Shown here: in pieces, positions 1 through 6,318 of the stretch | How the letters are laid out: each line of letters starts with the position of its first letter | How positions within the stretch are numbered: the first letter of the stretch is position 1 | From: Chloroflexota bacterium | GTDB taxonomy: Bacteria > Chloroflexota > UBA6077 | Assembly: GCA_021806765.1 (NCBI GenBank) | Contig: JAJZQR010000158.1 | Span: 1-12,227 of the forward strand | Direction of reading: 5' to 3' | Length of the DNA stretch: 12,227 nt | The notes under the pieces: model-generated | What the model was told of the DNA's origin: nothing | Database searches by the model: none | The model's input: only the letters and a program-made list of their open reading frames with translations | Program-made: the position numbers and the translations under genes

Positions 1-90
1 CTGGGGCTGGTGGGCCTGCTTGAGAGATACCACCTGATACGGAACACTTGGCGAACCGCCGGATGCGGACCCGCACGTCCGGTGGTGTGA
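1..90 (+). CDS. Possible C-terminal tail of the intron-encoded maturase (partial)
   Basis: Frame 1 is open from the window edge to TGA at 88-90, while the other two forward frames stop within 36 bases. It begins LGLVGLL, which resembles the short hydrophobic ends of some bacterial group II maturases, and it lies directly ahead of domain V where such a gene would end. Against the call, the stop falls inside domain V, whereas most maturase genes stop before it. Only about 17 codons precede domain V, so chance is not excluded. Confidence 0.35.
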   Translation: MGLVGLLERYHLIRNTWRTAGCGPARPVV

Positions 91-122
91 GAGGAGGGTG
101 GGGCGAACCCACCCTCCTACTC
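53..122 (+). ncRNA. Group II intron domains V and VI
   Basis: Domain V: bases 55-63 pair with 78-86 (one G-U pair), the two-base bulge C76 G77 follows, and 64-67 pairs with 72-75 to close a four-base loop. This is the family's catalytic hairpin layout. Domain VI: an 11-bp perfect stem, 92-102 with 108-118, is extended below by GAG 89-91 pairing with CTC 120-122. A119 is left bulged between them, seven bases from the intron end. A bulged A at this place is the branch point for lariat formation. The spacing fits established group II structure, and the fold was drawn by hand. Confidence 0.85.
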
Positions 123-143
123 GATCTGCAGAGAAGCGAGAGT

Positions 144-1790
144 CTACTCTTCTTTCCCGCTGCCGCCTCGGATCGCCGCGGGCTGCGGGGCCTTCTTGGC
201 GCCGGAGAGCACCTGGTAGCCCATCCAGGCCAGCACGATGGCCAGGAGGAACAGGATGGCCGACAGGATGGCCAGCATGTAGTTGCCCTGGGCCAGCCGC
301 TGCTGGAACATCAGGGCCAGGGCGGAGAGGGTGACGGCCATCATGAAGACCATGGGGATCAGGACGAAGGTGTTGCCCTTCTTCTGGTTGGCCAGGTAAA
401 CGGCGATGGCCAGCAGGGTGAGGGCGGCCACCAGCTGGTTGGCGGAGCCGAAGAGTGGCCAGATCAGGTTAAACTGGCCGCTGAACAGCAGGATTGCCGA
501 GAACAGGATGGTGACTCCGGTGGCCACGTAGCGGTTGCCCAGGCCGGGCACGGCCTTGAAGCCCTCGCACTGGCCGAGCTCCTGGAGGGTGTAGCGGCCC
601 AGCCGGCAGGCGGTGTCCAGGGAGGTGAGGGCGAAGGCGGACGCGGCCAGGCTGAAGAAGGTGACACCCACCATCATCGGTAGGCCGAAGGGAACCAGCA
701 GTTGGGCGATGCCGTTGGCGTACACGTTGAAGGCGCCGCCCTTCATCAGCTCAGCGAACTTGTCCGAGGCGAAGCTGCCGGCGGCGATAATGGCCGTCAT
801 GGCCAGCAGCGACTCGATCAGCATGGCGCCGTAGCCGATTCTCTTGGCGTGGCCTTCCGACGAGATCTGCTTGGCCGTGGTGCCCGAGGCCACCAGGGCG
901 TGGAAGCCTGAGACGGCGCCGCAGGCGACTGTGACGAACAGCATGGGGAAGAGTAGCCCGACCGAGGGGGCATTGAACCCGCCGTAGGCCGGCAGGGTGA
1001 TGGTGGGGTTACCCAACACGATGCCCAGGACTGCGCCGCCCATGGAGAAGCAGAGCAAGAACGAGTTCAGGTAGTCGCGGGGCTGGAGCAGGATCCACAC
1101 AGGGGCCGTGCTGGCTATGGCGATGTAGGCCAGCAGGACCCACTTCCACGCCTCCGCCCCCAGCTTGAAGGGGAAGAGGTAGCCCAGCCATACGGCGGCG
1201 AAGAGCAGGATCACCCCGACCACGGAGCTGACCACCAGGCCATAGTTGGCCCGGTAGATGGCGAAGCCGAAGCCGACGGCCAGCACCATGAACATCATGG
1301 AGGAGGAGGCCGCCTGGGGCACGGAGGCGAAGGTGCCCGCCACGATGTTGGCGAAGGCGGCGACCACCAGGTTGAGAGTGAGCCAGGCGAAGATCAGGAA
1401 GAGGGTGCGGCCGCCCGGCCCGACGTTCTCTCCGATCACCTCGCCGATGGACTTGCCCTGGTGCCGGATGGAGCCCACCAGTGCCGTGAAGTCGTGGACC
1501 GCGCCCACGAAGATGCCGCCGAAGAGTATCCACAGGGTCACCGGCAACCACCCGAACACTGCGGCGGTGATGGGGCCGGCGATGGGAGCGGCACCCGCGA
1601 TGGAAGCGAAGTGGTGACCCATCAGGACGAAGCTGGGAGCGGGTACGTAGTCCACGCCGTCGGTCATGGTGTGGGCTGGGGGGGGTGGGGAGGGATCGAT
1701 GCCCATTCGTCGGGCGATGAAGCCGCCGTAGACGAAATACGCGAGGACGAGAGCAACGGCCGCCACTAGGACTAATAGTGCGCCAGTCAT
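144..1790 (-). CDS. cstA: Carbon starvation protein CstA family transporter
   Basis: This is a 548-residue polytopic inner-membrane protein of the CstA family. Escherichia coli members (CstA, BtsT) import pyruvate, and peptide uptake has also been proposed for the family. The signature GHHFASIAGAAPIAGP lies near residues 58-73, preceded by DYVPAPSFVLMGHH. Long hydrophobic stretches run throughout, consistent with a dozen or more membrane segments. The protein is shorter than the roughly 700-residue enterobacterial forms and similar to compact versions in other phyla. The ATG start is supported by AAGGAGGG (1798-1805) eight bases upstream. No separate promoter is visible in the 104-base gap to the upstream gene, so co-transcription with it is likely. 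The gap contains a hairpin that may control expression. A group II intron sits just beyond the stop codon. Confidence 0.93.
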   Translation of the reverse strand: MTGALLVLVAAVALVLAYFVYGGFIARRMGIDPSPPPPAHTMTDGVDYVPAPSFVLMGHHFASIAGAAPIAGPITAAVFGWLPVTLWILFGGIFVGAVHDFTALVGSIRHQGKSIGEVIGENVGPGGRTLFLIFAWLTLNLVVAAFANIVAGTFASVPQAASSSMMFMVLAVGFGFAIYRANYGLVVSSVVGVILLFAAVWLGYLFPFKLGAEAWKWVLLAYIAIASTAPVWILLQPRDYLNSFLLCFSMGGAVLGIVLGNPTITLPAYGGFNAPSVGLLFPMLFVTVACGAVSGFHALVASGTTAKQISSEGHAKRIGYGAMLIESLLAMTAIIAAGSFASDKFAELMKGGAFNVYANGIAQLLVPFGLPMMVGVTFFSLAASAFALTSLDTACRLGRYTLQELGQCEGFKAVPGLGNRYVATGVTILFSAILLFSGQFNLIWPLFGSANQLVAALTLLAIAVYLANQKKGNTFVLIPMVFMMAVTLSALALMFQQRLAQGNYMLAILSAILFLLAIVLAWMGYQVLSGAKKAPQPAAIRGGSGKEE

Positions 1791-1856
1791 GTCAGTTCCC
1801 TCCTTGAGAATTGCAGCTCGGCATCTCAGCCTTTTGTCTGTGTGCCGTGGATGAAG

Positions 1857-1880
1857 GTCGACGGCCCCTTTGCCGTCGAC
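1857..1880 (-). promoter_or_regulatory. Perfect hairpin with AAAGGG six-base loop ahead of cstA; candidate ANTAR target
   Basis: On the cstA strand the nine-base arms GTCGACGGC and GCCGTCGAC pair perfectly around the loop AAAGGG. It is not followed by a T-run, so it is a poor intrinsic terminator. Known ANTAR-domain RNA targets are hairpins with six-base loops conserved for A at position 1 and G at position 4, which this loop satisfies. They usually occur in pairs. A second hairpin is not convincing here: CAG/CTG around ACAAAAGG at about 1828-1841 is weak. The structure is certain, while the function is inference supported by an ANTAR regulator gene 5 kb away. Confidence 0.6.
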
Positions 1881-1894
1881 AGATGCTGCCGTTC

Positions 1895-2413
1895 CTAGCC
1901 GGGGGTGTAGGCGCTCATCACCTCCTTGCCTCGGCGGTTAGCCCAGACGCGGCCGGTGGCCAGCTCCACGCCTAGGAGGCGCAGAAAACACCAGCCTTGC
2001 AGGCCAAGCCGAAAATGCCGGGTGAAGCCGCTCCTGGTTACCTTCTGGATGGCTTCTGGGCTGAACCCGGCCTCGGCGATGAGAACCCCGGTGAGGGCTG
2101 AGGACATGTGCTCGTCGGAGCGCTTCACCAGTTCGTCCACCGAGCGCTTCAACTCCTCGACGAAAGAGGCCACCTCCTGGGCGGTCACGGGGTTCACCAG
2201 CAAACGAAAGAGGATATGTTCGTTCAGTTCCATCCGCTCGTAGGTTATGGAGCGATGGAATAGGTACTGTCCTACCTGAACCTGGGATCGAGCGTAAAGG
2301 GGATAGAGAAGGTTGCCGACGGTACGGGGCGCCTCTATGTTGTAGCTCGGCGCCAGCCGCTCCCGCAGCCGGGCCAGATACTCCTCAGCGGTCATCTGTC
2401 TTACACTGTCCAC
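1895..2413 (-). CDS. Conserved hypothetical protein, 172 aa, upstream of cstA
   Basis: The function is unknown. The protein is soluble, with no signal peptide or membrane segment. Residues begin MDSVRQMTAEEYLARLRERL. Visible features are HILFRLL, a helical stretch EVASFVEELKRSVDELVKRS, then HMSSALTGVLIAE, GLQGWCFLRLLGVEL and a C-terminal NRRGKEVMSAY. From memory, the HMSS..TGV, GW and KGKEV pattern recalls an uncharacterised clostridial family (perhaps DUF8052); this was not checked. I chose GTG at 2411-2413 because AGGAAG lies six bases upstream. The ATG at 2491 has no SD, and the ATG at 2393-2395 is poorly served. The gene has a strong promoter and a leader of about 180 bases. It lies directly upstream of cstA on the same strand, so a role linked to transport or its control is possible but unproven. 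Confidence 0.75.
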   Translation of the reverse strand: MDSVRQMTAEEYLARLRERLAPSYNIEAPRTVGNLLYPLYARSQVQVGQYLFHRSITYERMELNEHILFRLLVNPVTAQEVASFVEELKRSVDELVKRSDEHMSSALTGVLIAEAGFSPEAIQKVTRSGFTRHFRLGLQGWCFLRLLGVELATGRVWANRRGKEVMSAYTPG

Positions 2414-2487
2414 CGTTTGCTTCCTGCTCTTCTGTGGACGTAAGGATGTGCCATAAGCCGGGGTCAGGGACAAAGCGGCGACCATGG

Positions 2488-2550
2488 GCAAGGGCTGCCA
2501 TGCAGAACGAGAAACCCGCCGGCAGGCCCGAAGGGGCCATCAGCCCTTGC
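2488..2550 (-). promoter_or_regulatory. Structured 5' leader of the 172-aa gene
   Basis: On the + strand GCAAGGGCTG (2488-2497) and CAGCCCTTGC (2541-2550) form a perfect 10-bp stem. It encloses a smaller GGCCC/GGGCC hairpin at about 2525-2538. Both lie within the predicted transcript of the leftward 172-residue gene, between its start site near 2593 and the GTG at 2413. I do not recognise a known riboswitch. The stem may control translation or be accidental in GC-rich DNA. Confidence 0.45.
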
Positions 2551-2597
2551 ATGGGCATCCGTGGGCATGCGTCGACCGGGGATGGAACGAACCTCAT

Positions 2598-2646
2598 ACA
2601 TGTTAACTCTTCGCATATACATTGTCAATCTGTAGAGTTGACCTGT
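2598..2646. promoter_or_regulatory. Operator-like inverted repeat flanking the promoter
   Basis: ACATGTTAACTCT (2598-2610) and AGAGTTGACCTGT (2634-2646) are inverted copies matching at 11 of 13 positions. They are centred between the -35 and -10 boxes and cover the -10 box and the DNA just upstream of the -35. This is the placement expected for a repressor operator. The cognate regulator is unknown. Confidence 0.45.
2600..2628 (-). promoter_or_regulatory. Sigma-70 type promoter for the 172-aa gene (and cstA)
   Basis: On the minus strand TTGACA (2623-2628, a perfect -35) and TAACAT (2600-2605, four of six for -10) are separated by 17 bases. The predicted start is near 2593. It points toward the 172-residue gene and then cstA, for which no closer promoter is seen. 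Confidence 0.7.
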
Positions 2647-2679
2647 CATTTATCCAGGGGCCCGGCACAGGCTTTGCTG

Positions 2680-2696
2680 CCTCCTTGTCCCGGAGG
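2680..2696 (+). promoter_or_regulatory. Shine-Dalgarno of the NfeD-like gene within a small hairpin
   Basis: GGAGGTGA (2692-2699) is an almost ideal SD site, eight bases before GTG 2708, and it decides that start over the in-frame GTG at 2696. CCTCC (2680-2684) can pair with the GGAGG core (2692-2696) across a seven-base loop, which could limit ribosome access. With five base pairs the effect may be modest. No convincing + strand promoter was seen between 2600 and 2690. Confidence 0.5.
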
Positions 2697-2707
2697 TGAG
2701 GACCTGC

Positions 2708-3112
2708 GTGGATAAATGGGGCTGGGTTTCGTCGCTGGTCGAACCGACCTTTCTGGCATCGCTGTCTGTGGCCGTGATACTACCTCGGTTACTCCTTCCT
2801 GGAACAGCGGGGCTGCTGGTGGCCGGGGGGCTGGTGGTTGGTCTCCTGTGGTTCGAACATAGAGTGGGAGAGTCGGTGCGGCGACTGCCTCCCAGGGTTG
2901 GGGCAGAGGCGATGGTGGGGGCGAGGGCCGTGGTAGTGGAGCCTTTGGAGCCACTGGGGACGGTCAAGTGTGGGGGCGAGCGCTGGAAGGCTGTGGAGAT
3001 AGGCGGTCGCCGGGTTGGCCAGGGGCAATGGGTGCGAGTGGTGCAGCTACGGGGACTGCAGCTGGAGGTGGAGCTGTCTCGGGAGAGTCTCAGACGGCGC
3101 CGGATCGGCTGA
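2708..3112 (+). CDS. NfeD-like membrane protein, short form
   Basis: This is a 134-residue protein (start GTG 2708). The N-terminal half has two closely spaced hydrophobic segments, SLVEPTFLASLSVAVILPRL and LLPGTAGLLVAGGLVVGLLW. The C-terminal half (about residues 65-120) has the pattern of the NfeD OB-fold: GARAVVVEPLEPLGTVKCGG, then WKAVEIGGRRVGQGQWVRVV and GLQLEVE. In known genomes NfeD proteins often pair with SPFH/flotillin proteins or a membrane serine protease and help organise membrane protein quality control. No such partner is adjacent here. The gene diverges from the 172-residue gene and converges on the GH18 gene with a 40-base gap lacking a clear terminator. The family call rests on pattern only. 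Confidence 0.72.
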   Translation: MDKWGWVSSLVEPTFLASLSVAVILPRLLLPGTAGLLVAGGLVVGLLWFEHRVGESVRRLPPRVGAEAMVGARAVVVEPLEPLGTVKCGGERWKAVEIGGRRVGQGQWVRVVQLRGLQLEVELSRESLRRRRIG

Positions 3113-3152
3113 GCTTGCTGCTCCAGAGTTGCGGTGCGGCTAGACCGTGAGA

Positions 3153-5534
3153 CTACTCCATCCGGACGGCCATGGTGTCGTGGGCTCCGATCTTCCCGTT
3201 CTTAGTCCAGAACATGGTGCGCTCGACGGCCGAGGGCAGGCTGGTGGTGACCCGGGCGGAGAAGGACCCGGCGGGAACCAGACTGCTCATATCCAGATCG
3301 AGACTGCGGGCAGGGTCCACGGTGGTGTTCTGGACCACTACCTGCCCGTTCTCCATCATCAACTCCAGCCTGACCTGCATAGGGCTGTTGTGAGGGTTCA
3401 AGACGCTGATCTTCTCGCCGAAGGGCGGCGCCGTGGATCCCTCGGCCAGGGCCCAGACCGTCCCCAGCTGGGAAACCCCCTGGGTGGCTAAGGCACCCTG
3501 GGGGTCGTTGCCCGAGGATGCCGTTGGTCCCATGAAGACCGACCGCTCGGCGATGACGTTGCCGGATGCCTCGACCTTTATCCCGAAGCTGGTGGCGGAG
3601 AACAGCTGGCTCAGGAAGAGACTCTGGCGGCTGGTGGGGGGTAGCAGCCGCTGCAGGGTGGCGGTCTGCCCGTCGGTGCCGTAAAGAGTGATGCTGGCCG
3701 TCACGGGAACGGGGTTGGGGTTCTGGAGCAGCAGCCAGCTATCGACGGGGACGCCGCGGAAGGTGGGCATGCCGGCCCCGAAGAACCAGTTGGGAGCCGG
3801 GGTGGCGGTGCCGGTGACGGCCGTCGCGGCGTTGCCCGGGAAGCGGTACATGGCCCGCTCGGCGATCAGCGGCTGGTCGCTGTCGATCCGGGTGGAGAAG
3901 GCGGCGTTGGGCAGGATCTGGTTGACGAAGAGGCTGGTGCGGGAGTTGGGGGGCAGCAGCAGATCCTGGGGCACCGCGGTGCCGTTCTCCAAAAGGTAGC
4001 TCACCCGTGCGTAGGCCGGCACGGGATTGGGGTTCTGGATCAGGACCCAGGTGTGGAAGGGGGAAGTGGTGGCCCCCTCGGCGAAGTACCAGCTTCGGGA
4101 TGGCGCCGTGACCGCGGTGACCACGTGGCCGTCGAAGCCCGCGTACATGGCTCTTTCGGCCAGGATCGGCTGGGAGGCGTCGATACGGGTGCTGAAGGCG
4201 CTGTTGGGCACCAGTTGATTGGCGTAGAGGCTGGTCCTGGAGGTGGGACCCAGCAGGAAATCTCGGGTGATGGGGGCCTGGCCCTCGGGCATGAAGGTGA
4301 CGCGGGCCGTGACCGGCGCGGAGTTGGGGTTCTGGAGGAGGAACCAGGTGTCGAAGGGGGCGGCCGTGCTCCCCTCGGCGAAATACCAGCTGCCTGTAGG
4401 GGCAGGGCTGGCGGGGGTCTGAGGCGACGTTGGTGTGGGGGTCGGAGTCGGGCTGACTGGGCCGGGCGAGGGCTGAGGGGGGGCAGGTGCGGGGATGGTG
4501 GGTTGGCGAAGGGCGTCGATGGCCTGCCACACCTGGGGATCCTCGTGGCCGAGGCGCCAGGCAGCCACACCGGCGAGACCCTGCTGGGTAACCAGGGCCA
4601 GCTTCGGCGCCAGGGTGGCCCTGTCCTCGAACCATGCCTCGTGATTGTGACCCTCCAGGACGTAGCTGAAGTGAGCCGATTGCTGGGTGGCGTCGTGCTG
4701 GATGGGCACGTTCATCTGGGCGGCGAGGGCCGTGATCTCCGGGTAGCGCACGGCTTTGCCCGGCGGGCCCGACGTGGTGTCCCAATCGTAACCGTAGAGG
4801 GGGACCCCCAGCAGGATCTTGGCGGGCGGGATCTGGGAGACGGCGAAGGAGAGGGAGTCTGTGACCCACGGCATGGGGGCGACCGACCCCGGGACGGTGC
4901 TGCGGGCGGTCCTGTAGCCGTAGGCCATCACCACGAAGAGGTCGGCGTTGGGGGCGAGGCCCGCGTAGTCCAGAGCCCCTGCCCAGCCGGAACGTGTGTC
5001 CGAAGTCTTGGCGGAGAGGGCCATGGTGACCAACTTGCCGGCCGGGCGGAGCCTCCCCGCGAGTTGCGCCATGAAGCGGGTGAGGGAATCCCGGTCGTCG
5101 GGGTTGAGTCCTTCGAAGTCTACGCTGATGCCGTCGTAGTCGGCCAGGGCGGTTGCCAGGGTGTTGACGGCGGCGGCTCGGGAGTCCTCGGTGGCCAGAA
5201 GGGCGTGGGCGGTGTCGGCTGCAGCGGCGAGGGTGACGGAGAGGAGGGGCTTGGCACCCAGGGAGCGCACCAGGGAGAGCACGTCGGGGCTCGCCTTGAG
5301 GTCGAGGGAGGCATCCTGGCGGAGGGAGGCCCAGTGGAGAGCGACATAGTCCAGATCGCCCGAGCGTTGTCGCAGGGAGGCCAGGGATGTCGGGTCGTCG
5401 GGGACGTAGTAGGCCCAGCGGATGGGGCCGGATGGCGTGGCGGCCGCCCGGGCCCGCGGGGCGTCGGGAGCCCAGGAGACCAGGATCGCCCCGACGAGGA
5501 CGGCTATGATGACGGAGAGAGCAGTTCGGAACAA
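3153..5534 (-). CDS. Exported GH18 (YaaH/SleL-like) glycoside hydrolase with four C-terminal WYFAEG repeats
   Basis: This is a 793-residue exported protein. Residues 1-31 form a signal peptide (hydrophobic LSVIIAVLVGAILV, then RARA). Residues 39-345 form a GH18 barrel close to spore-cortex and peptidoglycan enzymes such as YaaH/SleL. The catalytic motif YDGISVDFE spans 133-141, with Glu141 as proton donor, followed by MAYGY, GVPLYGYDW, EAWFED and AAWRLGHEDPQVW. A Pro/Thr linker spans 347-381. Four repeats of about 85 residues then begin SWYFAEG (382), SWYFAEG (481), NWFFGAG (583) and VWALAEG (693). Each contains an LLQNPN-like motif (diverged to VLNPHN in the fourth) and ends in AERAMY-like text. 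They are probably beta domains for surface or glycan binding. The frame stays open to 5876, but the promoter at 5569-5577 lies downstream of those codons. The first usable start after it is TTG 5532-5534, with a weak SD. The substrate is probably peptidoglycan or another GlcNAc polymer (inference). Confidence 0.85.
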   Translation of the reverse strand: MFRTALSVIIAVLVGAILVSWAPDAPRARAAATPSGPIRWAYYVPDDPTSLASLRQRSGDLDYVALHWASLRQDASLDLKASPDVLSLVRSLGAKPLLSVTLAAAADTAHALLATEDSRAAAVNTLATALADYDGISVDFEGLNPDDRDSLTRFMAQLAGRLRPAGKLVTMALSAKTSDTRSGWAGALDYAGLAPNADLFVVMAYGYRTARSTVPGSVAPMPWVTDSLSFAVSQIPPAKILLGVPLYGYDWDTTSGPPGKAVRYPEITALAAQMNVPIQHDATQQSAHFSYVLEGHNHEAWFEDRATLAPKLALVTQQGLAGVAAWRLGHEDPQVWQAIDALRQPTIPAPAPPQPSPGPVSPTPTPTPTSPQTPASPAPTGSWYFAEGSTAAPFDTWFLLQNPNSAPVTARVTFMPEGQAPITRDFLLGPTSRTSLYANQLVPNSAFSTRIDASQPILAERAMYAGFDGHVVTAVTAPSRSWYFAEGATTSPFHTWVLIQNPNPVPAYARVSYLLENGTAVPQDLLLPPNSRTSLFVNQILPNAAFSTRIDSDQPLIAERAMYRFPGNAATAVTGTATPAPNWFFGAGMPTFRGVPVDSWLLLQNPNPVPVTASITLYGTDGQTATLQRLLPPTSRQSLFLSQLFSATSFGIKVEASGNVIAERSVFMGPTASSGNDPQGALATQGVSQLGTVWALAEGSTAPPFGEKISVLNPHNSPMQVRLELMMENGQVVVQNTTVDPARSLDLDMSSLVPAGSFSARVTTSLPSAVERTMFWTKNGKIGAHDTMAVRME

Positions 5535-5568
5535 GAGATGAACTCGTCCATGTGGAGGTTGTTGCGGG

Positions 5569-5577
5569 ATTATAGCA
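5569..5577 (-). promoter_or_regulatory. Extended -10 promoter for the GH18 gene
   Basis: The minus strand reads TGCTATAAT: a perfect TATAAT (5569-5574) with the TG extension. The start is near A5562. There is no good -35, which extended -10 promoters can do without. It gives a leader of about 28 bases to TTG 5534 and rules out the upstream part of the open frame. Confidence 0.7.
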
Positions 5578-5644
5578 TACGTGGGGGCAGGTGGCGGAAG
5601 AGGGGGATCGACGGCGCCGGGGGAAATGGCGTGGTGTAGAGTTG

Positions 5645-5653
5645 TGATATAAT
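5645..5653 (+). promoter_or_regulatory. Extended -10 promoter for the SepIVA-like gene
   Basis: TGATATAAT contains a perfect TATAAT (5648-5653) with the TG extension and no good -35. The start is near 5660. It is back to back with the GH18 promoter, 67 bases apart. The ATG at 5652 overlaps this -10 box and so cannot be the translation start of the downstream gene. Confidence 0.7.
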
Positions 5654-5762
5654 GCCGCCGAAGTGCTATCCTGCTGCACGGCTGGGCACGGGATTTCCCT
5701 TTGGTGTCACCCCAGATCGGTTGTGGTATGCCCCACCCCATTCTTACCTCGGAGGCTTCGAG

Positions 5763-6314
5763 TTGGACAGAGGTGATAGGCTCGACCGTTCTCGCTATGG
5801 AGAGGACGACTTGCCGGCCGATGTCGAGGGGAGCAAGACACCGCGGCGACGGCGGGAGCAGTCGGAGCAGGTGCACGCGACGCTGCTGGCGCTCCTCGAC
5901 GATCTCGAGGCTCTCATCGAGAAAGGGTCGAGGATCCCTTTCAGTTCTATGGTGTTGATCGACCGGGACGTGTATCTGGATGCCGTGGACGCCATTCGGA
6001 TCGCGATGCCGGAGGCCGTGGTTCAGGCCGAGCGTATCGTACGCGACAAGGAGCGGATTATCGCCCAGGCCGATGCCGAGTCGGAGAGGGTTATCTCTCT
6101 GGCGAGGGAGCAGGCGGCCTTTTTGATCTCGGAGCGGCAGCTGCTGCGGGGAGCGGAGCTACAATCGGAAGCGATCCTGAACACTGCCCGGGAGGATGCG
6201 AAGGAGATAGTGTCCTCGGCCCAGAAGTACGCCGGCGACCTGATGGCGCAGCTGGAGACCGAGGCGGTGCGGATTCTCGGGGAGGTCCGGAAGGCGGCGA
6301 GCCAGGTCCGGTAG
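5763..6314 (+). CDS. SepIVA/DivIVA-like coiled-coil protein
   Basis: This is a 183-residue cytoplasmic protein starting at TTG 5763, with GGAGG (5751-5755) seven bases upstream. After a charged, probably flexible N-terminus comes a conserved module, LLALLDDLEALIEKGSRIPF, then VLIDRDVYLDAVDAIRIAMP (about residues 40-90). Beyond it runs a long Ala/Glu/Arg-rich coiled coil to the end (VQAERIVRDKERIIAQADAE onward). This arrangement matches DivIVA-like proteins such as mycobacterial SepIVA and related ATP-synthase-b-like proteins in Firmicutes and Chloroflexota, which act in cell division or envelope growth. A GTG at 5871 is an alternative start but would remove the N-terminal tail. The frame ends in tandem TAG stops. 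A further open stretch to ATG 5652 is excluded by the promoter. Confidence 0.7.
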   Translation: MDRGDRLDRSRYGEDDLPADVEGSKTPRRRREQSEQVHATLLALLDDLEALIEKGSRIPFSSMVLIDRDVYLDAVDAIRIAMPEAVVQAERIVRDKERIIAQADAESERVISLAREQAAFLISERQLLRGAELQSEAILNTAREDAKEIVSSAQKYAGDLMAQLETEAVRILGEVRKAASQVR

Positions 6315-6318
6315 TAGC

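Larger units (their letters stand above)
1..125 (+). mobile_element. Group II intron, 3' end (5' part outside window)
   Basis: The segment carries the two most conserved parts of a group II intron, domain V followed directly by domain VI, and ends in the expected AY dinucleotide (A124 T125). Group II introns are self-splicing retroelements that move with the help of a maturase/reverse transcriptase encoded in domain IV. Here the intron reads rightward, antisense to cstA, and its 3' splice junction lies 18 bases beyond the cstA stop codon. The element may therefore have separated cstA from its own terminator. The 5' part and most of the maturase lie left of the window, so length, class and activity cannot be judged. 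Confidence 0.85.

Noticed and set aside
1791..1840. CTGAGA followed by GAAGGGA-like text resembling a thiamine pyrophosphate riboswitch
   Set aside because: The interval is too short and lacks the ACCTGA arm and the second helix.
2464..2649. Small leftward frames of 61 and 70 codons in the leader of the 172-aa gene
   Set aside because: One starts upstream of the promoter and the other has its ATG at the predicted transcript start without an SD.
4053..5639. Long rightward open frame of 528 codons opposite the GH18 gene
   Set aside because: It is a shadow of the GH18 gene in GC-rich DNA: Gly/Val-rich composition and no recognisable domain. The opposite frame has clear catalytic motifs.
5535..5876. 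N-terminal extension of the GH18 frame (114 codons)
   Set aside because: It overlaps the divergent SepIVA-like gene and both promoters, and would place the signal peptide internally.
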